From a virus, in IMG/VR virus record IMGVR_UViG_3300017755_000004, positions 1 to 64,000 of that record: a stretch of 64,000 nt of DNA; one strand, written 5' to 3'. Shown in pieces: positions 50,801 to 59,400 of the stretch. The notes under the pieces are model-generated. The model was not told the origin of the DNA and did not search any database. It saw only the letters and a program-made list of their open reading frames with translations. The number at the start of each line of letters is the position of its first letter. Position 1 is the first letter of the stretch. The position numbers and the translations under genes are program-made.

Positions 50801-53800
50801 TAGATCCTACTACTGCAAGTGATTATCGCTTCAAGGACGCTTACAGACTCATTCAGCAAAATAGAACTGAGATCATTGATAATGCTTGGACAACTATGCA
50901 GGGTGGATCAAATCCTGCAGATGCTGCTGTAGAAACTAAATGTAAGCGTGATATCGGATTGTTTATTGATTATACTTCACTTGACCTCGTTAATGGTGGT
51001 AACGAGTATGCGCGTAAATTTGCATTACAGTATTTTGACGGTGCTGGAAATCCTCTTACGAATGGATTACTTGGTGAGGAATTAGCATCAGTTGATGGAT
51101 TTACTGCCGCTAAGGATAATATGATCCTTGCGTTTACTAATCAACTTACAATTACTGATACTACAATCACTCCCGATCCTCTTGGTGCTCCTTTATGTGC
51201 TAACGTAACATCTGCTATTACAGTTCTTGCTGGTATTGTAAATGATGCTATTACAGCAGGATCTACTACTGGTCTTCCAGTAGAAACTATCGGATCTGAC
51301 AGAATTGGAGAAGCAAAGTGTAAGCGTGATATTGGATTATTTGTTGATGCTATGGCATTAGACATCCACACAGGTGGTAATGTCTATGCTCGTAAGTTCC
51401 TCAAGCAATACTTTAACGTTTCTGGAACAACATTTATTACTAATGGTCTTGATGGCGAGATTCTTCAGTCTGTCACTGCATTCAATAAGGTCAGAGATCT
51501 TATGAAGCAGGCAATTGTTAATCAGTTGCTGGAAAAGGATCTTACAATTACTGCTGCTAATGCAAATTATTGGGGTGCTGCTGTAGGAACTCCGACAGAT
51601 GTTACTTATACTGCATCTACTGGTGTTTCTGTAATTACTATTGCCAACCATGGACTTAGTAACGGTGATGGTGTTGTAATTAAGTCAAATGGATTGACAT
51701 TCACTTGTGCAATGGATGGTAATTTTGCAGAAAAATCTTATCCAAGACTTGCTGATGGAAATCACGAACAAACACTGACAGTATCTAACGTTACCAACGA
51801 TACTTTTGAAATTAATGTAGGTGCATCTCCACTGGTAAATCATCAAGTATCTACTGCAACTTATGAGCCTGTTTCTGGTGATGTTACCATAGACATCGGA
51901 GCACACTCACTACGTGCAGGAACATCAATTAAATTAAGAGATGAAGCTCTAACATTTACATGTTCTTTAGATAATCATCAAACTGAACATTCTTATCCAA
52001 AAACTACTATTCTTACTGAAACTGTAAGTAATGCTGTCTATAGTCCTTCAGACGGAGTTCTTACAGTTACTGTTGAAAATCATGGATGGGAGAAAGGAGA
52101 TTTCATCAAATTTGATGATGATTCTTTGGTATTTACATGTGCCAGAGATGGAGATCAAACTGAACATACTTATCCTCGTTCATCTGATCCTGTTAGTGGA
52201 AAGTGGATTGCAATTTATGATGTTTATTATGATTCATTCAAAGTAAAAGTTGGAGTTTCTTCTGACACTTCCAATCATACTTTTGTTCGCTCTACATTGT
52301 ATGGTATCAAAAAGAAAAAAGATAAGACCTTTGATACAGCAGTACCTATTGTTACAAAGACTGCAACTACTATCACAATTAATGTTGGTAGTTCTACCGA
52401 TACCTCAGTTCATAGATTTGCGTCTGCTCTCAGTGATGCTGTAATTTCTGGTGGTGGGTATACGCACACATTTATTAAAGCAGCAACCGATGCGATTGTA
52501 AGACCTGTAGTCAATGCTCCTATTACAAATAGTAGTAATGGTGCTTGTGCTGATGTTCAGAGCAATATTGACAACCTTGTCAGCATTGTGACGTTGTATC
52601 TCAATCAAGGATCGTTAGTATCACCATTAGCACTACCAATTGAGTCTATGCGAGTTCCTTCTTTCGGAGAAGGTAAGTGTAAGCGAGATCTTGGAATTAT
52701 TGTTGATGCCATTATTGCTGATATGAGATCTGGTGGTAACTCCAACATTCTTGGTGCCACAGAGCGTTATATTGATGGTAATTCTTTACTTACTAATGGT
52801 ATTGCAGGTGAAGTCGCAGAATCTACAACTGCATTTAATAAAGCGCGAGATTTGGCAAAACTTGCCATCACAAACCAATTATATAATAAAGACTTTACTA
52901 TCCTTCCTGACTTCCTTACAACATCTGGAACTCTTGATTCTGCCGATATTACTAATGCTCTTTATGTTGAAGGTCAATATAAGTATCTAAATTCTGATAT
53001 AACATTCTACGAAAAACCAAAAGAAGGAACTACTTTTTATTCAACATTTTTCAAATTTGTTGATGGTGCTGATGATGCTAGGTATTCCTATAAACTCAAA
53101 GATATTCTCTTTGATGGCACATCCAAAAGATATGATCTTTTTAGGAAAAATGGATCTAATGTTGTAACAGAAGCAGATGAAAATCTTCTAATTTTTGTTG
53201 ATGGAGTAATGCAGATTTATGGAGAATCTTATACAATTGATAGATCAGTAAATCCAAATCAAATTGTATTTACTGATGCATTTCAAAGAGAAAGGCATTT
53301 CTTTGGATATACTTTTAGTAAATATAAAATTATAAACAACTTCTCACATCTTTTAGATGGTGGTAGAAAATCTGTTGAATTGCAGTTTGGTGCTGATAAC
53401 ATTATCCCTCCTGATGTACACCAAATTTTAGTATTGCTTGATGGTGTTCCTCAATCAGAAGGAGTTTCATATACTATTGTTGATAACGTTCTTACTTTCA
53501 CTGAAGCACCTCAGGCAGGAAAAAGTTGTCATTGTCTCTATTTTTACGGGAAAACTTTTGACAAAACAATTTCTATCTGGAATGGTGATGTATATGAAGA
53601 TCTGCAGTATATTGGTGAGAACAGTCCTGATGGATGCAAATACAGAAATAAAACTGCTCTAACTAGAGATATTATTAAACCTGGAGATCTTATCAAGATT
53701 GATGGAGAAACTCCTAAACAGATTATTAGAATTGATCAAAGAGCACTTGAGAATACTGATAATTTACTCTATACCGCATTCGTTTATACTGATAACTCAT

Positions 53801-54792
53801 ATGTTCGTGGTAAGAATGCAGTTGCAAATACAACGGTAACTGGTGTTCCTATTTCTGGAGGCAACACAATCGGTGTTAGTGGAACTGTGGGTATTGCAAC
53901 AGCGCAAGGTGTCCCCCCTGTATTTGATTATCAAGTAACTGGCATTCAAATTACGAACTCTGGACTTGAATATGATGTTGCTCCAGAAGTTCTATTCAAG
54001 GTTGCTTGTGACAATCCTGGGACAGGTGCAGAAGCGTATGCTGAAATTACTAATGGTAAAGTTACCAATGTTGTAATCACGAATGGTGGATCTGGTTATA
54101 CTGAAGCTCCTGAGTTAATTTTTGCTAAAAAGTATGAAATTATTAGACCACAAACACCTTTATTCACCAGACCTTATCATACCATTACTAGTATAGATTA
54201 TAATCATGCCGCGATTGGGTTTGGTGTTGTAAATCAAGATGATGAAGATAGTGATCTTCCTTTGGTGATTTCTCAGATTACTGCAGAAAGAACTACTCAT
54301 GTTGAGACACAAGTTAAAACTAATAAAGACATTTCGCAACCTGGACTTGCATATAACCTGAATACATTTGATCAACTCAAGTTCAAGTTTGAACCCACAC
54401 AACTTAATGATCCTCTTGCGAATTACCTCGGAACGGGAGTTACTATTGAACATATGACACGTTATGCTCCAAATATCACAATTGGAGACTTTACTACACA
54501 TGCAGGTGTTGCATATGGTTCCGCAGGTGGGGTTATTATTAATCTTCCTCTTGATGCCTATGTTGCATATGGTTTGACACTTAATGGATCCATTAATGAC
54601 ACTGTTACTACCGTTACAGTAACAGGTAATGTGGCAAATTTCCCACCCGCAGGATATTTGGAATTTGGTGATGAAACTATGGAATACACATCAATCTCTG
54701 GTCAAGACTTCACAGTCGTCAGAGGATCTAAAGGAACAACAGCATCAGCACAAGCAGATGGTGATTATTTGAGACTCGCTTGGCGAGGGTGA
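44827..54792 (+). CDS. Giant structural protein at the gp7 position (baseplate wedge)
   Basis: The protein has 3321 aa against about 1032 for T4 gp7. Its start (MNFNKLTISDLVDQQLPSFI, then FPTFVKFFEEYYKSLEISGG) is typical of the large cyanophage wedge protein lying between gp6 and gp8. Repeats of about 40 residues with an 'E.I.Y......DC.RG..GT' motif occur near the N- and C-termini. 'GGTDY.......I' beta repeats are frequent around 580-700. Residues about 1869-2698 form a distinct module with three CKRD-type repeats. A gp7 role is inferred from order (gp25-gp6-here-gp8); the sequence alone does not prove it. Confidence 0.6.
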   Translation: MNFNKLTISDLVDQQLPSFIVDEFPTFVKFFEEYYKSLEISGGILDVQNNFLEYTNVDNLRKFNLVKTYKLQTAIDSTATSIVVDKIDGLSTDGGIIGIGSELIYYRTVDISNKTLIDCERGFSATTEFNSLNTTVETSIAQDHAVDAVVTNYSNLILFFVLKNYEKQYLAGFPHENISDEIGKDTLIRNIKDFYSYKGTDLSIQFLFRALFDEEITVRYPKDRVIKASFSDFTVDDIIKVETIQGDPYSLVGAQIRQSNATGVIQATAIIDDLLINNISNYASGSKNIYEVRLNVLDSQPFSIPQESILRNDISDTDTVITVDSTLSFPKLNGVIEIDGEFITYRTKTFNQFIDCGRGVYGTNAVSHSNGQQIRTTEFIFGYAPGKTALEDQIRMRVLGVLSEVGINDGSNYFEEGEKIKLSADGAADSRQQFTSWRLNEVGNRSSSADVQINNAVKNIPTEIFAVFKDLNYAYVTSAGLPAHPIGNFVGAGFDIRNQNILKSFPLVQEKNTQVQIVGNRPVGLFINGVEAFSAQDYEEVPFGSIDSVSIAQTGFGFEEDIQPIFRIKNATGNGATFNADIVDGRVTGISVVDGGTDYTSDHELEVTYGFNATASVTQDAHLSKGEIKTITVANGGQDYVAIPNVEITDTSGRGKGAFAIAEVTNNQVTGIVVLNGGTDYSDVNTIQIRIISKGSGVFATANVKKWSFDRVFKTKYSPDVNENWIPVTQVKSDTGNGYLYSSRNAAYALQYGYPQNPKILRNALGDNVFGVNANYAEKTSGFVHSPILGWAYDGNPIYGPYGYVNAVDETSSIVRQTSSYALKSSIPSTRPSTAKYPIGAFVEDYDFVQGNGSLDFNNGRFCKTPEYPEGRYCYFLTVNNFGSGVYPYILGRSFQSVPAENNYDIEFDQSNDSNIPTTARRIRTANTPSKGFDASLSVGSVERGSVDSFAVTESGNTFKNNDFLYIDNTDTEGSRLFGRVLEVNGKNVPKVSYQVASGSTIPSTNGIPNAPWPSEISAPQYVNTKYDVIAETSEPHGLSEDDIVTISLDLENVNITKNLKVRVSDYQTITYNKPSVTTSLVADVAFNATNLNIVTVDAASFRENDYIKINDEILKITAIDVNSGQLTVDRNQFSTPLRLHATTNTVTLHIPDDQPDYRIAVGDAITSPGVASVIYQINKENSTIDVRVTSGTITDAINITDTSTPTGKQIDIASVTGKSVYWEIDPTGTGNYYVRDFQFRFIRGSRYVFDLSDGSNLNHNLIFSEDSSNVNTLANVIYVGTPGTPGATATIEKVALLDTNVSRVYYYDEKAGVLNNNKYFDLLVSPAGTQKINIIDSTKFQFPAPFQPEVSEWLNLVSYKTTSLTSTGQISTISVIDGGEGYKKLPKVEGITHSLLDDFRSSLTLVSGSISDVTVLSNGSRYSSSTKIFINTTTGSGAKLTPVILNERIVSVTVDNPGNGYADSDTITAVDTNAKIYAEGSNIGKVKTVRFSNNGSQFTSDRTLSKSLLFNKKVIIKGLGSNTYKLSEVVSTSGGFEAKIDEIRLIGNQIYLLNLVVVKGELEINDVLTGQINQYTSTVTYVTNPDVVGLVKSFIGKVGFYDSDLGKISSSSQKITDSNYFQDFSYVIRSTRSLNDYKQYVDETTHPLGFKLFGEVAVENDVDFEDTVTGRPFSIGLANDPHANEVIIELPNISVESDIVFKKYELSTIKTANLKSYGGSGSARLNFLDNQIESIKMADISASFDGARSVFALSTNDGNFPTDTSNTSVMVSLNEIFQEPYQTQNITGISYDAGMMTVTTDGDHGLAVTVSGTTYPDQKYLHISGVVNSVANINFNDKFEIYDVPSSNSFRSTINNPNGTLTNNNPAVCADVQSTIDNLTTILTYYTANPSLPRPVKNGGIWTDPTKGPVSANRHRDGANLINVNKFEIIDRANAEISLQYPDFFYPNDPQTNGYSRYRDAYRLIMINRKELVDRGAAQIAVDYPDFVYPLDPTTASDYRFKDAYRLIQQNRTEIIDNAWTTMQGGSNPADAAVETKCKRDIGLFIDYTSLDLVNGGNEYARKFALQYFDGAGNPLTNGLLGEELASVDGFTAAKDNMILAFTNQLTITDTTITPDPLGAPLCANVTSAITVLAGIVNDAITAGSTTGLPVETIGSDRIGEAKCKRDIGLFVDAMALDIHTGGNVYARKFLKQYFNVSGTTFITNGLDGEILQSVTAFNKVRDLMKQAIVNQLLEKDLTITAANANYWGAAVGTPTDVTYTASTGVSVITIANHGLSNGDGVVIKSNGLTFTCAMDGNFAEKSYPRLADGNHEQTLTVSNVTNDTFEINVGASPLVNHQVSTATYEPVSGDVTIDIGAHSLRAGTSIKLRDEALTFTCSLDNHQTEHSYPKTTILTETVSNAVYSPSDGVLTVTVENHGWEKGDFIKFDDDSLVFTCARDGDQTEHTYPRSSDPVSGKWIAIYDVYYDSFKVKVGVSSDTSNHTFVRSTLYGIKKKKDKTFDTAVPIVTKTATTITINVGSSTDTSVHRFASALSDAVISGGGYTHTFIKAATDAIVRPVVNAPITNSSNGACADVQSNIDNLVSIVTLYLNQGSLVSPLALPIESMRVPSFGEGKCKRDLGIIVDAIIADMRSGGNSNILGATERYIDGNSLLTNGIAGEVAESTTAFNKARDLAKLAITNQLYNKDFTILPDFLTTSGTLDSADITNALYVEGQYKYLNSDITFYEKPKEGTTFYSTFFKFVDGADDARYSYKLKDILFDGTSKRYDLFRKNGSNVVTEADENLLIFVDGVMQIYGESYTIDRSVNPNQIVFTDAFQRERHFFGYTFSKYKIINNFSHLLDGGRKSVELQFGADNIIPPDVHQILVLLDGVPQSEGVSYTIVDNVLTFTEAPQAGKSCHCLYFYGKTFDKTISIWNGDVYEDLQYIGENSPDGCKYRNKTALTRDIIKPGDLIKIDGETPKQIIRIDQRALENTDNLLYTAFVYTDNSYVRGKNAVANTTVTGVPISGGNTIGVSGTVGIATAQGVPPVFDYQVTGIQITNSGLEYDVAPEVLFKVACDNPGTGAEAYAEITNGKVTNVVITNGGSGYTEAPELIFAKKYEIIRPQTPLFTRPYHTITSIDYNHAAIGFGVVNQDDEDSDLPLVISQITAERTTHVETQVKTNKDISQPGLAYNLNTFDQLKFKFEPTQLNDPLANYLGTGVTIEHMTRYAPNITIGDFTTHAGVAYGSAGGVIINLPLDAYVAYGLTLNGSINDTVTTVTVTGNVANFPPAGYLEFGDETMEYTSISGQDFTVVRGSKGTTASAQADGDYLRLAWRG
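50431..52920 (+). repeat. Repeat-rich inserted module in the gp7-position protein
   Basis: The module spans residues about 1869-2698. It holds three copies of a unit beginning CKRDIG or CKRDLG and containing D...GGN and AITNQL-type ends. It also has tandem DAYRLI..NR.E..D units with YPDF-YP ends, and three or four 'HG...GD.........F.C..D......SYPR' units. Arg codons here are CGN in about half of cases, versus almost all AGA elsewhere in the gene. Confidence 0.7.
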
Positions 54793-54796
54793 TAAA

Positions 54797-54804
54797 TATA
54801 AATA
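54797..54804 (+). promoter_or_regulatory. T4-type late promoter
   Basis: TATAAATA (54797-54804) starts 4 bp after the stop of the gp7-position gene and is 31 bp before ATG 54836. An overlapping ATAAATA precedes it. Confidence 0.75.
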
Positions 54805-54835
54805 ACACAAGGAAAACCGTAAACCATTTATAGCA

Positions 54836-56407
54836 ATGCCAGCTTTAATTTCTGAACAATTTAGAATTCATAATGCTCAACAGTTTGAGGAAGCATTTTC
54901 TGAGACGGCTGCCACTAATATGTACTTCTTCATGGGTAGACCCCAAACCTGGGACACCGCTACTGTAGCTGGCGCTCTCTCATATGTTGGTCAACCCGCA
55001 GGTAGTCAGCACAGTGGTTCATATCTCGCTGCTCCAAACGAAAATAATCCTCCAACTCCCATTGACAGTTTCAATTACGAAAAAGAAGTATTTGATGACA
55101 TGATTTCTCTCAAGAGAATTCAGTCTTCGGATGTGAGATTAGTAGTTCCGAGACATAATTGGACATCTGGAGTCACATACTCCATGTATCGTTCTAATTA
55201 TAGTGCTGATTTCAAGGCAAACTCTGCTGGTGAAAATGCTCCTCACCTGTATAGCGGTAAATTTTATGTTGTAAATGACTATAAAATTTACAAATGTATC
55301 TACAACGGTTCTTCTCCTGCCAACCCTAACGGAACTGCTTCTACAGTCGCTCCTTCAGGAACTGGAACAACTATTTTCAGTACTGCTGATGGTTACAGAT
55401 GGAAGTTCTTGTATAGTATTGGAACAGATGATGTAATTAAATTTTTCACTACATCGTATATTCCCGTACCTGCTGTCTGGGGTGTTGGATCTGCAGGAGA
55501 TCCCACAAACGGTGTTGATGTTAAGGGAGCAGCAGTTGATGGTGCTGTTGATACTGTTATTATTAATAGCGGTGGTACTGGATACACTGACAACAACGTA
55601 ACTGGATACACTAATGTTCCCGTCCGTGGAGATTGGGCAAAAAACGGTGGTACTCAGGCAATCGCAACAGTTAAAGTAACTAGTGGTGCTGTTAGTGACG
55701 TAATTATCACAACTCCTGGATCTGGTTACACCTACGGTTATATTAATGTAAATGCAACTGAAATTTCTGGTATTGGTGCCCCTGGATCTGTCGCTCTTCT
55801 GGAAGTAATCATTCCTCCTTCAGGTGGACATGGATATAACATTAATAAAGAACTTGGCACTAAGCGTGTCATGGTCAACTCTAGAGTTCAATACGATGAG
55901 AATCTTGAGTTCCCAGTTGACACTGACTTCAGAAGAATTGGAGTTCTTCGCGATCCTGAGCAAACAGGCGGCGGAGCTGCAACATCTTCTACCTACAACG
56001 CTCTTGTAGCCGTTAAATTCCCTTCAGCAACAGTTGCATCATTTAATATTGATGAAACTGTAACCCAAGCAACTACTAATGCCAAGGGCAAAGTTGTTTC
56101 ATGGGATTCAGGCACAAAGATTCTGAAACTCTATCAGAGTTCTTATGAGCACATTATCACTGGCGATAGCAAAGGAGATCTTCCTGCTTTCTCAGGTGCT
56201 AATGCAATTACAGGTGCAGTTTCTGGGGCAGTTGAAACTCCAGAAACAAGTTATAGTCTTACAACTTCAAATCTAACTTTTACTAACGGTTACGCTAATA
56301 CTGAGATTAAAAAGTATACAGGCGATATCATTTATGTTGAAAACAGAAGAACAGTTTCTCGCTCAATTGATCAAATTGAGGATGTGAAATTGGTCGTAGA
56401 ATTCTGA
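54836..56407 (+). CDS. gp8: Baseplate wedge subunit gp8
   Basis: The protein has 523 aa, longer than T4 gp8 (334). Its beginning (MPALISEQFRIHNAQQFEEA, then NMYFFMGRPQTW) and the motif NDYKIYKCIYN with DGYRWKFLYSI are the cyanophage gp8 signature. gp8 dimers sit on the gp7/gp10 wedge arm. Extra 'NSGGTGY' and 'TPGSGYTYGY' beta repeats are inserted in the second half. It has a late promoter of its own. Confidence 0.82.
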   Translation: MPALISEQFRIHNAQQFEEAFSETAATNMYFFMGRPQTWDTATVAGALSYVGQPAGSQHSGSYLAAPNENNPPTPIDSFNYEKEVFDDMISLKRIQSSDVRLVVPRHNWTSGVTYSMYRSNYSADFKANSAGENAPHLYSGKFYVVNDYKIYKCIYNGSSPANPNGTASTVAPSGTGTTIFSTADGYRWKFLYSIGTDDVIKFFTTSYIPVPAVWGVGSAGDPTNGVDVKGAAVDGAVDTVIINSGGTGYTDNNVTGYTNVPVRGDWAKNGGTQAIATVKVTSGAVSDVIITTPGSGYTYGYINVNATEISGIGAPGSVALLEVIIPPSGGHGYNINKELGTKRVMVNSRVQYDENLEFPVDTDFRRIGVLRDPEQTGGGAATSSTYNALVAVKFPSATVASFNIDETVTQATTNAKGKVVSWDSGTKILKLYQSSYEHIITGDSKGDLPAFSGANAITGAVSGAVETPETSYSLTTSNLTFTNGYANTEIKKYTGDIIYVENRRTVSRSIDQIEDVKLVVEF

Positions 56408-56449
56408 TATATATCATATAAGATCAAAACAACATTCTAGTCTAGTAAT

Positions 56450-59400
56450 ATGCCCCAGAGTACTAACTTAAATAAAGCTCCTTATTTTGATGATTTTGAT
56501 CCGAATAATAATTTTTACAGAGTTCTCTTTAGACCTGGATATTCTATCCAGTCTAGGGAACTCACTACGCTGCAATCAATTTTACAGAATCAAGTAGAAA
56601 GTCTTGCGAAAGCAAATTTTAAACAAGGTTCTATTGTAGTACCTGGGGAACTTATTGTAGATAGGCAATTTAATTTTGTAAAGGTTAGTTCTTTTACAAA
56701 TAATTTGCTAATTACCGATTACATCGGTAAAAAAATGACTGGCAATACTTCTGGTATTGTCGCTACTGTTGTCAATGCTACTGCATCAACAACAACGGAT
56801 TCCGCTACACTTTTTGTTAAGTATGAAAGTAGTGGCGATACAAACACTTCCCTCACCTTCATAGAAGGTGAAACAATTACTTCTAATTCTGCTGGAGCTC
56901 CCACAGCAATTGTTGGTGTTAGTGGAAATGTGAAACCAACTACCTCTAATGCGATGGGGTTTGGTACAGCAGTTTCTGTAAATGAAGGTATCTATTTTAT
57001 TAATGGGTCTTTAGTAAAGACAGCTTCACAAACAATTATTCTTGAAAAATACAATAATACTCCGACTTATAAAGTTGGATTTATTGTTTCAGAACAGTTA
57101 ACAACACCAGAAGAAGAACTTTCACTTCTGGATAATGCACAGGGATATTCTAACTTTGCTGCTCCTGGAGCACATAGACTTAAGATTGGACTTACATTAG
57201 TCTCAAGACCAATTGATGCACCTGACCAGAGAGATTTTGTTCAGTTACTTCAAATTAAGAATGGAATTACTACACCAGTTGTAGAACTTTCCAACACTAA
57301 TGGTCTCGTTGAAGATATTCTTGCTAGAAGGACTTTTGATGAGTCTGGCAATTATGTAGTTAAAGAGTTCTTGCTTAGTCTCAAGGAGAGTCTTGCAAGT
57401 ACCGACAATAATGGTGTATATACTGTTTCTCAAGGAGGGTCTGCAGATAAGTTTGTATCAGTTATTGAACCTGGCAAAGCATATGTCAAGGGATATGAGA
57501 TTGAAACAACTTCAACTAGATATGTTTCTATTGAAAAAGCTAGAGATACACAGACTCAAGAAAATAATTCAATTTCTGCTTCAGAGGGATCTAATTATAC
57601 AGTAAAGAATTTACTTTCATTTCCTGATGTTGAATCTAGATCAGAAAATGTTACTGGTTTAGGTCTTGTTAGCACAAATGCAAATCAAGAAGTAGTCCTG
57701 TATGATAGACATACAGATACTGAATTTGGTGATACTACAAAGAATCTTGATTCTAATGCGCCAGAAACTGATGCATATTTTATTTTCACATTATCATCCC
57801 TTTCTGCAACTACAAATCCAGTAACTGATGGTGGCGGTACAACTACGTGGTCGTTGTCGGGTCAAACTGGTACTGCTTTTGCTTATCATATTAATGAATC
57901 TCAAAATAAAGCTTTTGTAGTATGTAAGCGTACCAGCGGCAGTGGTGCATTTGCTATTGGTGGATCTATCACGATTGGTGCAGTCACGGCGACTGTGAAA
58001 TCAGCAGAATATGTTACAACTCCTTTTGTTGGCATTGGTAAAACAAAATCTTTTAAATATCTTACCGGAAATTCATCAAATGGTGCATATGATAAAGATT
58101 GTTTGTTTAGGCATGGTTTATTTGGATTAGAGTATTTTGTAAGAATTAAATGTAAAGATCCACTAAACTTTAGTGTAGGTAAATTCATTACTGGACAAAC
58201 TAGTGGTGCCAGAGGTATTGTTGAACAACTTATTGCGGACTCTAAAGAATTAATTCTTTCCAGAGTTGTTGGAGAGTTCTCTGAGGGAGAAACTCTTGCA
58301 TCTGAACAAGATGGTGCATCAACTCCATTTAACTTTATTGAAACAGAAGGAACTATTTCAGAATTCAAGATTCAAAATTTTGGAGCAGCATATGTTGATG
58401 CTGCTGACATTACTGCTATTAATATTGGCGGAGTGAATCAACTCACTACAATTGAAGCATCAAATATTACTGTAACAAATAATCAACTTAGAGTAATTAC
58501 AATTACTGATACAACTAGAGCTGCTATTGGTAAATTCAGTACAGCTCCCGAAATTCAGGTTGTCGCGACAACAGGTTCTGGAGCTGTAGTTACTCCTGTT
58601 ATGAACTACAAAAATATAGTACCTTATAATTCATCTTTCGTTAGAAGTTTCTATGGAACTACCACAGGAAATCCTTTTGCTGGCGATATTGCTTCAGTAG
58701 AATCATCGTTTGCGGTTGCAGGCGGATCAACTTTTAGTGCCATTGAAGGTGATTATTTCATTACTGCAGATAATCTTGGGTCAAGACCAGATCTTGATTT
58801 GGTTGAGGGAGATATTATTTCTGTTATTGATAATGTTGGACGTGTCAGAAAATATGTTGTAAAATTTGCATGTATTGATGGAGCTACTACTACAGCAAGA
58901 ATTTTTGTATATGGCGAAATATTGTCTGCTTTCACTACCAAGAGTATCCAAAGGAAGCGTTCTAAGTTGTCTGGAGTCGCCTCTAACACACTTCTATATG
59001 CACTCCCTAATAAAGATGTCAAAACTCAGGTTTTAGATCCTAATGACACGAATATCAACTATACTGTAGCAAAAGAATTTTTAGGTAATTTTGATTCCAA
59101 TTCTTTAGCAAGTGTAACTGTTGGAACCAATGAACAGTTCCTCAATTATTCGGCTGGTGATTATGTTATGTCTAATCCGACTAGCGGAAATCTTCTTGAT
59201 ATTTCTGGTAAGGTTGCAATAGGTGCTAATGGCACGAGTATCAACATTGATATGAGTAGTTTTACTGGGTTTGCAAACACACCATTTAAACTTATTGCTC
59301 CTGTCAGAAAAGTTGATACTTCACCAAAAACTAAAGTCCTTAAGTCTAGTGTAGAATCAAATATTGCAACTGGATTTAATGATCCCGTAATTCCTCTTGA

